Assembly: GCA_039198685.1 (NCBI GenBank)
Contig: JBCCTK010000053.1
Coordinates: forward strand, 1-19,749
Reading direction: 5' to 3'
Source of the DNA: UBA5336 sp039198685
Lineage (GTDB): Bacteria > Pseudomonadota > Alphaproteobacteria > Caulobacterales > Hyphomonadaceae
Length of the DNA stretch: 19,749 bases
In this document: positions 14,864-19,749 of the stretch, piece by piece
Layout of the letters: each line of letters opens with the position of its first letter
Numbering within the stretch: the stretch's first letter is position 1
The notes under the pieces: model-generated
Database searches by the model: none
Told to the model about the DNA's origin: nothing
What the model saw: the letters and a program-made list of their open reading frames with translations, nothing else
Translations under genes and position numbers: made by a program

Positions 14864-16861
14864 CTACTCTGCAGGGGTCAACCAGGCAGAGTTAGCCAGA
14901 TCGACCACATCTCCCATGATGTTTGTGATCCTGAAGTCTTTGGGCGTGTAGACCCTCGCGACACCCATCTGCTTCAGCGCCATACCATCTTCGGGCGGGA
15001 TGATCCCCCCGACCACAAGCGGAATGTGATCTATATCCGCCTTGCGCATCTCAGCGATCGTTTCTCGTACAAGGTCCAAATGGCTGCCGGACAGAATAGA
15101 CAAGCCCAAGACATGGGCGCAGGCCTCTTTGGCCTGGGCGACGATTTCTTCAGGCGTGAAACGGATGCCATCGTAGACGACCTCCATGCCCACGGCCCGA
15201 GCCCGGGCCGCGATCTGTTCAGCGCCATTCGAGTGGCCATCCAAACCGGGTTTTCCCAAGACATAAGTCAACCTGCGGCCGAGCTTTTCAGACAGTGCGT
15301 CAACGCGCGTCTTTACGGCCTCCATATCCTCATCGCCGCCTGTATCGATGACGAGGGCCACACCGGTCGGGCCGCGGTATTCTCCAAAAGCTTCGCGCAG
15401 GGCACCGCCCCACTCGCCCGTTGTAACCCCAGCCTTGGCGCACGCGATCGACGGCTCCATGATGTTGGTGCCAAGGCTGGCCGCCTCTTTCAGCATACGG
15501 ATCGTCTGGTCGGCGGCGGCCTGGTCTCGGCTTGCTCGCCAGGCCTGAAGAGCGCGAATTTGCGCATTCTCAACCGATGGGTCAACGGTTTGGATCGCAT
15601 CTTCGCCTGCGCTAAGGGGGCTATGCTCCGTCGTCGTGTATTTATTCACGCCAACGACGACTTGCGTGTCTGTCTCAATGCCGCGCACTCTATCCATATG
15701 GGAAGAAACGAGCTGCTGTTTCATATAGTCTATCGACTGGGTCGCGCCGCCGCGGCCATCGATCGTGGCCAACTCATCGCGGGCAAATCCCTTTAACTCT
15801 TCAGTCTTGCCATCCACCACATGGGACCCGTCGAACAGGTCTTCGAACTCGAGAAGATCGGTCTCATAAGCCAAAATCTGCTGTAATCTCAAGGACCATT
15901 GCTGATCCCATGGCCGGGGTAGGCCCATGGCTTCGTTCCATGCGGGCAGCTGCAGCGCACGGCACCGCGCCCGCTTGGAGAGCGTCACAGCCAGCGCTTC
16001 GATCAAGATACGATAAACATTATTCTCCGGTTGAGGTTCTGTCAGGCCCAGGGAGTTGACCTGGACACCGTATCGAAACCGCAGGGCTTTTGCGTCACTT
16101 ACACCGTAGCGGTCGCGTCCGACCTCTTCCCACAGGTCCACGAATGCTCGCATTTTGCACAGCTCGGTTACAAACCGCACGCCGGCATTCACGAAGAAGC
16201 TGATCCGTCCAAAGACGATTGGAAAATCTGCTTCCGGAACCTGCCCGCCCGCCTTCACAGTGTCGAGCACAGCGATGGCCGTCGCCAGGGCGTATGCCAA
16301 TTCCTGTTCCGGTGTCGCTCCAGCTTCCTGCAAATGATAGCTGCATACATTCATCGGGTTCCATTTCGGAACCTCAGTATAGCACCAGGCGATCATGTCC
16401 CCAATCAGCCGCATGGAGGGCTCAGGCGGAAAAACATATGTTCCGCGCGAAAGGTATTCCTTGATGATGTCATTCTGCGTGGTGCCACGCAGTTTCTTGC
16501 GATCATCGCCGCGCTCATCGGCCAGGGCCACATACATTGCAAGCAGCCAGGCCGCGGGCGCATTGATGGTCATGGACGTGTTCATGTCCTCAAGCGGCAG
16601 CTGATCAAACAGGGTTCTCATATCGCCAAGGTGCGAGACAGGCACACCCACTTTTCCAACTTCGCCCTTGGAGAGGATATGGTCGCTGTCAAAGGCGGTC
16701 TGTGTGGGTAGATCGAAGGCAATAGACAGGCCTGTCTGGCCTTTTGCCAAATTGCCGCGATAGAGCGCGTTTGACTTCTCAGCCGTGGAATGGCCCGCAT
16801 AGGTCCGGAAAATCCAGGGACGGTCAGGCTCATGCTGGAATGGGGTTTCAGTGTCCGCCAT
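14864..16861 (-). CDS. ecm: Ethylmalonyl-CoA mutase (coenzyme B12-dependent)
   Basis: This 665-residue protein of the methylmalonyl-CoA mutase superfamily converts (2R)-ethylmalonyl-CoA to methylsuccinyl-CoA in the ethylmalonyl-CoA pathway of acetyl-CoA assimilation. Residues 10-510 form the substrate-binding barrel (RTYAGHSTAEKSNALYR, then SIAFDLPTQTAFDSDH). Residues 525-655 form the cobalamin-binding domain, with the cobalt-ligating His543 in KPGLDGHSNGAEQ and the downstream SILSGSHLDLV and VVGGIIPPEDG. YAGHSTAEKSNALYR in place of YAGFSTAEESNAFYR, the length, and the presence of ccr about 1.5 kb away all favour ethylmalonyl- over methylmalonyl-CoA mutase (MeaA in Methylobacterium). AAGGAA precedes the ATG. 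The aldolase gene follows on the same strand after 71 bases with no visible terminator, so read-through is possible. Confidence 0.92.
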   Translation of the reverse strand: MADTETPFQHEPDRPWIFRTYAGHSTAEKSNALYRGNLAKGQTGLSIAFDLPTQTAFDSDHILSKGEVGKVGVPVSHLGDMRTLFDQLPLEDMNTSMTINAPAAWLLAMYVALADERGDDRKKLRGTTQNDIIKEYLSRGTYVFPPEPSMRLIGDMIAWCYTEVPKWNPMNVCSYHLQEAGATPEQELAYALATAIAVLDTVKAGGQVPEADFPIVFGRISFFVNAGVRFVTELCKMRAFVDLWEEVGRDRYGVSDAKALRFRYGVQVNSLGLTEPQPENNVYRILIEALAVTLSKRARCRALQLPAWNEAMGLPRPWDQQWSLRLQQILAYETDLLEFEDLFDGSHVVDGKTEELKGFARDELATIDGRGGATQSIDYMKQQLVSSHMDRVRGIETDTQVVVGVNKYTTTEHSPLSAGEDAIQTVDPSVENAQIRALQAWRASRDQAAADQTIRMLKEAASLGTNIMEPSIACAKAGVTTGEWGGALREAFGEYRGPTGVALVIDTGGDEDMEAVKTRVDALSEKLGRRLTYVLGKPGLDGHSNGAEQIAARARAVGMEVVYDGIRFTPEEIVAQAKEACAHVLGLSILSGSHLDLVRETIAEMRKADIDHIPLVVGGIIPPEDGMALKQMGVARVYTPKDFRITNIMGDVVDLANSAWLTPAE

Positions 16862-16898
16862 GGGTCAGTTCCTTTTCCTCCAGCCGACGTGGCCCTCG

Positions 16899-16912
16899 TT
16901 TGTGCGCTGCAA
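16899..16912 (-). promoter_or_regulatory. TTGCA-GC-GCACAAA element upstream of ecm
   Basis: On the minus strand the sequence TTGCAGCGCACAAA lies 38 bases before the ecm start. The upstream region of ccr contains TTGCAATTGCACAAA in the same orientation towards its gene, differing by the bases between TTGCA and GCACAAA (GC against ATT). Two pathway partners sharing this element suggests a common activator or repressor site. The function is an inference. Confidence 0.35.
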
Positions 16913-16949
16913 AAATGACGCCGGTGTCAGGCCTTGGCAAGGGAGCGCT

Positions 16950-16980
16950 TCAGGCATGCAATTTCGCATTTCATGCCTGA
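16950..16980. repeat. Perfect 9-bp inverted repeat between ecm and the SemiSWEET gene
   Basis: TCAGGCATG (16950-16958) is mirrored exactly by CATGCCTGA (16972-16980) with 13 bases between. The spacer begins inside TGCAATTTCGCA (16957-16968), a second small TGC...GCA symmetry. It lies 89 bases before ecm and 77 before the SemiSWEET start, in their shared divergent control region. No T-run follows on either strand, so an operator is more likely than a terminator. Confidence 0.5.
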
Positions 16981-17004
16981 CATTTCCATGCCTTTCAGGA
17001 TTAT

Positions 17005-17024
17005 CGTTAGATCTTTATCTAGCG
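17005..17024. repeat. Inverted repeat CGTTAGAT-CTTT-ATCTAGCG before the SemiSWEET gene
   Basis: Two 8-base arms with one mismatch (the inner five pairs are exact) flank a 4-base spacer and end 33 bases before the SemiSWEET ATG. It could be a hairpin in the leader or a dimeric operator. There is no T-run. Confidence 0.4.
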
Positions 17025-17056
17025 CGATTGTGGCATTCGCACAGGACACCTGCCCC

Positions 17057-17350
17057 ATGCTTAACGCCGATATCATCGGAACACTCGCTGCCTGTCTAAC
17101 AACGGCCTCGTTTTTGCCCCAGGCGGTAAAAGTGCTTCAAACGCGCCAGACTGAAGGCATTTCACTGGCCATGTATACCATGTTCTGTCTCGGCGTCGCT
17201 CTGTGGCTCGTCTACGGGCTCCTCGCATCGGCAATGCCGGTCATACTGGCGAACGCAGTGACGCTTGTGCTGGCCTCGGGCATATTGGCGATGAAGCTCA
17301 AGGCTGTCTTTGGGCGAACCTACACCGCACGCGCGACACTTTCCCAGTAA
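17057..17350 (+). CDS. SemiSWEET family sugar transporter
   Basis: This 97-residue membrane protein has three predicted helices (about 5-26, 36-56 and 60-82), the layout of bacterial SemiSWEETs, which dimerise to pass sugars across the inner membrane. The PQ motif is seen as SFLPQAVKVLQTRQTEGIS (Pro21, Gln22), followed by MYTMFCLGVALWLVYG and the third-helix asparagine in PVILANAVTLVL. The transported sugar cannot be told. The frame is open upstream to 16934, but ATG 17057 gives the standard family length and has AGGA upstream. It is divergent from ecm with 195 bases between the starts, and its last 31 bases overlap the end of the convergent aminotransferase gene. Confidence 0.9.
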   Translation: MLNADIIGTLAACLTTASFLPQAVKVLQTRQTEGISLAMYTMFCLGVALWLVYGLLASAMPVILANAVTLVLASGILAMKLKAVFGRTYTARATLSQ

Positions 17351-18168
17351 GCCGATTGTATTTGACGCGTCACAGGCCCAGGCGCACCGCGACCCACTTT
17401 GCGATCGTCAATTTCAATGACGGGCAGAATGCCTGCGCCTGACGATGTGAGGAACACTTCCCTGGCGGTTTCCATCGCCTTCAGGGAGAAAGCTGCTTCC
17501 AAAGCGGTCAAATCGTCCAGGCCCAGGACAGCAGCCCGGGTGACACCGCCCAGGATCGCCGCTGACAGGTCCCGCGTGCGCAGAACGCCTTTCGCATCAA
17601 CAATCCAGATATTGGCGGACGCGGCTTCCGTCACCATGCCCTCCTCATGCATTATGGCGGTCTGGGCGCCTGCCGTTCGCGCCTGGCGATAGGCCAGGGC
17701 CTGGCTCAAGAGTTGGGTTGTTTTCATGTCGCGCCGGGCCCACCGCGTATCCGGCAGGGTGATCGCAGCAATGCCATCTTGCGCAGGTTCATCGATCAGT
17801 TTGCGGGCCTGACAGAAGGCAAATAAGCGCGGGCGCAAATGGCGGGGCCCGGCAAAGTCCCGATCGCCATAGTCACCGGCTGTCACCTGGAGATAAACAA
17901 TGCCTTCCGTCAGCCCATTGCGTTTACACAGAGCCGTTTCGATCGCTTCTATCTCCTCAAGGGACATCGGCAAGGGCAGGTCGATACCGACCAATGAACG
18001 CTGCAACCGGGCCAGATGCGCATCGCTGTCGATCAACTGTCCTCCCATCACGGCGGTGACTTCGTAGACCGAATGGGCGAAGAGAAGCCCGCGATCAAAC
18101 AAAGGCACCTGCGCAGTGCGCGCTGGCTGGATGCGACCATCGAGATATACAAATTCGCAAACGCCCAC
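17320..18168 (-). CDS. Class IV aminotransferase, D-amino acid transaminase-like
   Basis: This is a 282-residue PLP enzyme of fold type IV. The N-terminus has FVYLDGRIQPARTAQVPLFDRGLLFAHSVYEV in outline, with DRGLLFAHSVYEV being the family signature. Lys149 in RRDMKTT is the Schiff-base lysine. The segment AIMHEEGMVTEAASANIW is the PLP phosphate and cofactor region, with the glutamate (TEAASANI) that contacts the PLP nitrogen. The length and the DMKTTQLL sequence favour D-amino acid transaminase, which makes D-alanine or D-glutamate from 2-oxo acids. Branched-chain aminotransferase or 4-amino-4-deoxychorismate lyase are less likely. The start is a GTG with a strong ribosome binding site (AGGGGAG). 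It is divergent from ccr with 207 bases between starts. Confidence 0.88.
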   Translation of the reverse strand: MGVCEFVYLDGRIQPARTAQVPLFDRGLLFAHSVYEVTAVMGGQLIDSDAHLARLQRSLVGIDLPLPMSLEEIEAIETALCKRNGLTEGIVYLQVTAGDYGDRDFAGPRHLRPRLFAFCQARKLIDEPAQDGIAAITLPDTRWARRDMKTTQLLSQALAYRQARTAGAQTAIMHEEGMVTEAASANIWIVDAKGVLRTRDLSAAILGGVTRAAVLGLDDLTALEAAFSLKAMETAREVFLTSSGAGILPVIEIDDRKVGRGAPGPVTRQIQSAYWESVARAV

Positions 18169-18237
18169 GGTTTACTCCCCTTCCGGTTCCACCAGAAATT
18201 TTTCCTTTCCGCAAACCCAAGCGGGCATATGTCGCGA

Positions 18238-18303
18238 TGCAGTGCAACTAAAGTCTCGTGTGCTGCACCGCAACAAACCGCTTGCAATTGCACAAATCGT
18301 GCA
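18238..18303 (+). promoter_or_regulatory. Cluster of TGCA palindromes upstream of ccr
   Basis: Six TGCA tetramers fall within 66 bases (18238, 18243, 18264, 18283, 18289 and 18300). They include the perfect 10-base palindrome TGCAATTGCA (18283-18292) and GTGCTGCAC (18260-18268). The element TTGCAATTGCACAAA (18282-18296) resembles one upstream of ecm. It sits 73-138 bases before the ccr start, in the divergent region with the aminotransferase gene. Such density suggests binding sites for a transcription factor; RamB/ScfR-type regulators of acetyl-CoA assimilation recognise TTTGCAAA-like sequences, but assignment to them is a guess. Confidence 0.45.
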
Positions 18304-18375
18304 TCAGTCTGTCGGCGTGGAAGGTTCCGTAACAGGCGAAACGCGGGATGGAACTTTAATTTGGAGGGAAAATCG

Positions 18376-19653
18376 ATGGCCGATACGCAGACAGGCCGCG
18401 TCCAAAAAGACATTTATGATCTCGGCGAGATACCTCCTGAGTTCCACGTTCCAAAGATGATGCATGCCTGGGCTATCCGGCGCGAGCGCCATGGACGGCC
18501 GGCGACCGCCATGCAGATCGAACAGGTGCCTGTGCCGGAGATCGACATCGATGAAGTACTCGTCTTGGTTATGGCGGCTGGCGTCAACTACAACGGCATC
18601 TGGGCCGCGCTAGGAGAGCCGATTTCACCGTTCGACGGCCATAAAGAAGACTACCATATCGCGGGTTCGGATGCATCGGGGATTGTCTGGGCCGTCGGCC
18701 GGAAGGTCACGCGCGTAAAACCCGGCGATGAAGTTGTGATCCATTGCAACCAGGATGATGGCGACGACGAAGAGTGCAATGGCGGCGACCCGATGTACTC
18801 TAAATCCCAAAGGATCTGGGGCTATGAGACGCCGGACGGGAGTTTTGCCCAGTTTTGCCGGGTCCAGGCCCGTCAATGCATGCCCCGCCCGAAACACCTC
18901 TCCTGGGAGGAAGCCGCGTGCTACACGCTGACCCTTGCAACCGCCTATCGAATGTTGTTTGGCCACCGCCCCCACATTGTGAAGCCAGGCCAGAACGTAC
19001 TCGTATGGGGGGCTTCAGGCGGATTGGGCAGCTTTGGCGTGCAGCTGTGCGCCGTGACAGGCGCCCATGCGATTGGCGTTGTCTCCAATGACGATAAATT
19101 CGACTTTGTCTATTCCATGGGTGCGAAGGGTGTCCTGAACCGCAAGCATTTCGACTGTTGGGGACAGTTACCCACAGTGAATGGTCCTGAATTCGGCGAT
19201 TACATGAAAGCGTGCCGCAAATTCGGCAAAGCGGTATGGGAGTTCACAGACAAGAAAGACGTGGACATCGTATTCGAACATCCAGGCGAGAGCACCTTTC
19301 CGGTTTCTGTTTTTGTGGTGAAACGGGGCGGGATGGTCGTAATCTGCGCGGGCACAACCGGTTTCAACCTCACCATGGATGCGCGGTTCCTGTGGATGCG
19401 TCAAAAACGGGTTCAAGGCAGCCATTTCGCCCACCTGCAACAAGCTTCAGCGGCCAACCAACTCGTGATCGATCGCCGCATCGATCCGTGTATGTCGGAA
19501 GTCTTCCCGTGGGCGGATATTCCGGCAGCCCACGAAAAGATGTTAGATAACAAACACTTGCCCGGTAACATGGCCGTTCTGGTCAACAGCCCGCGCCCGG
19601 GCCTTCGGACAGTGGAAGATGTGCTGGAGATCGGGCCTCTACCGACGGCCTAG
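18376..19653 (+). CDS. ccr: Crotonyl-CoA carboxylase/reductase
   Basis: This 425-residue NADPH-dependent enzyme carboxylates and reduces crotonyl-CoA to (2S)-ethylmalonyl-CoA, the defining step of the ethylmalonyl-CoA pathway. The N-terminal catalytic domain has AAGVNYNGIWAALGEP and IAGSDASG. Known CO2-binding residues have visible counterparts: Asn73 (VNYNG), Glu151 (IWGYETPDG, with Tyr150 where Streptomyces-type enzymes have Phe) and His350 (GSHFAH). The Rossmann domain has WGASGGLGSFG (211 on) and VDIVFEHPGESTFPVSV. The C-terminus matches relatives (DNKHLPGNMAVLV). The frame is open far upstream, but GGAGGG before ATG 18376 and the family N-terminus MADT...KDIYDLGEIP set the start. No terminator is obvious in the 96 bases after the stop. 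Confidence 0.96.
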   Translation: MADTQTGRVQKDIYDLGEIPPEFHVPKMMHAWAIRRERHGRPATAMQIEQVPVPEIDIDEVLVLVMAAGVNYNGIWAALGEPISPFDGHKEDYHIAGSDASGIVWAVGRKVTRVKPGDEVVIHCNQDDGDDEECNGGDPMYSKSQRIWGYETPDGSFAQFCRVQARQCMPRPKHLSWEEAACYTLTLATAYRMLFGHRPHIVKPGQNVLVWGASGGLGSFGVQLCAVTGAHAIGVVSNDDKFDFVYSMGAKGVLNRKHFDCWGQLPTVNGPEFGDYMKACRKFGKAVWEFTDKKDVDIVFEHPGESTFPVSVFVVKRGGMVVICAGTTGFNLTMDARFLWMRQKRVQGSHFAHLQQASAANQLVIDRRIDPCMSEVFPWADIPAAHEKMLDNKHLPGNMAVLVNSPRPGLRTVEDVLEIGPLPTA

Positions 19654-19749
19654 GACAAGACTTTTGCTACAAACGGTCAGAGCTCTCTCCCTTGAACTTG
19701 GGCCGCCTGAGCGCTGGATTTTTGTGTCACGGACACGAGCAGACCGGAC

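Noticed and set aside
14786..15796. A 336-codon open frame on the plus strand opposite ecm
   Set aside because: It lies antisense to the conserved B12-binding half of ethylmalonyl-CoA mutase and has no recognisable domain.
14864..16861. Methylmalonyl-CoA mutase as the identity of the B12 mutase
   Set aside because: The single chain of 665 residues, the YAGHSTAEKSNALYR form of the substrate motif and the close ccr gene all favour ethylmalonyl-CoA mutase.
18016..18375. An upstream extension of ccr by 120 codons
   Set aside because: It would overlap the aminotransferase gene and carries non-family sequence. A strong ribosome binding site and family N-terminus place the start at 18376.
19654..19749. 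Open frames on both strands after ccr, including a minus-strand frame that would end near 19678
   Set aside because: Fewer than 100 bases are visible and none matches a known family. Whether a gene enters from beyond the edge cannot be decided.

Overview
The window reads as chromosomal DNA of an alphaproteobacterium with moderately high GC content. The basis is gene content: an NADP-type isocitrate dehydrogenase of the eukaryote-like class, the neighbouring pair recA/alaS, a DUF2093 protein, and two signature enzymes of the ethylmalonyl-CoA pathway (ecm and ccr). I cannot place it to genus. Fifteen protein genes, one of them truncated by the window edge, fill almost everything. I see no rRNA, tRNA, CRISPR array, insertion sequence or phage gene. 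The longest gene-free stretches are about 200 bases.

Layout. 1-2752 (+): end of icd, a GNAT acetyltransferase, the tRNA U34 hydroxylase gene trhO, and a glutathione S-transferase-like gene whose start overlaps the trhO stop. 2911-6735 (-): recA followed by alaS, with a possible SOS site upstream of recA and a candidate promoter upstream of alaS. 6887-8041 (+): a 71-residue DUF2093 protein closely followed by an exported M23 peptidase. 8054-9028 (-): a zinc-free quinone oxidoreductase. 9064-12018 (+): rnhB, then a MoxR-type AAA ATPase and a CoxE-like VWA protein with overlapping stop and start.

12028-16861 (-), in transcription order: ecm (ethylmalonyl-CoA mutase), a class II aldolase, and a 581-residue protein made of two tandem nucleotidyltransferase domains, overlapping the aldolase by 4 bases. 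17057-19653: a SemiSWEET sugar transporter (+), a class IV aminotransferase (-) that overlaps it tail to tail, and ccr (crotonyl-CoA carboxylase/reductase, +).

Functionally, ccr and ecm make and isomerise ethylmalonyl-CoA, so this organism probably assimilates acetyl-CoA through the ethylmalonyl-CoA pathway. The two genes are separated by two unrelated genes, but their upstream regions share a TTGCA...GCACAAA-like element, which hints at a common regulator. The least explained unit is the aldolase plus double nucleotidyltransferase pair. It looks like a small module that makes and activates a sugar- or polyol-phosphate, with no glycosyltransferase or phosphatase in view. The MoxR/VWA pair has no visible client. 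Starts were chosen by ribosome binding sites and family N-termini and often differ from the longest open frame.
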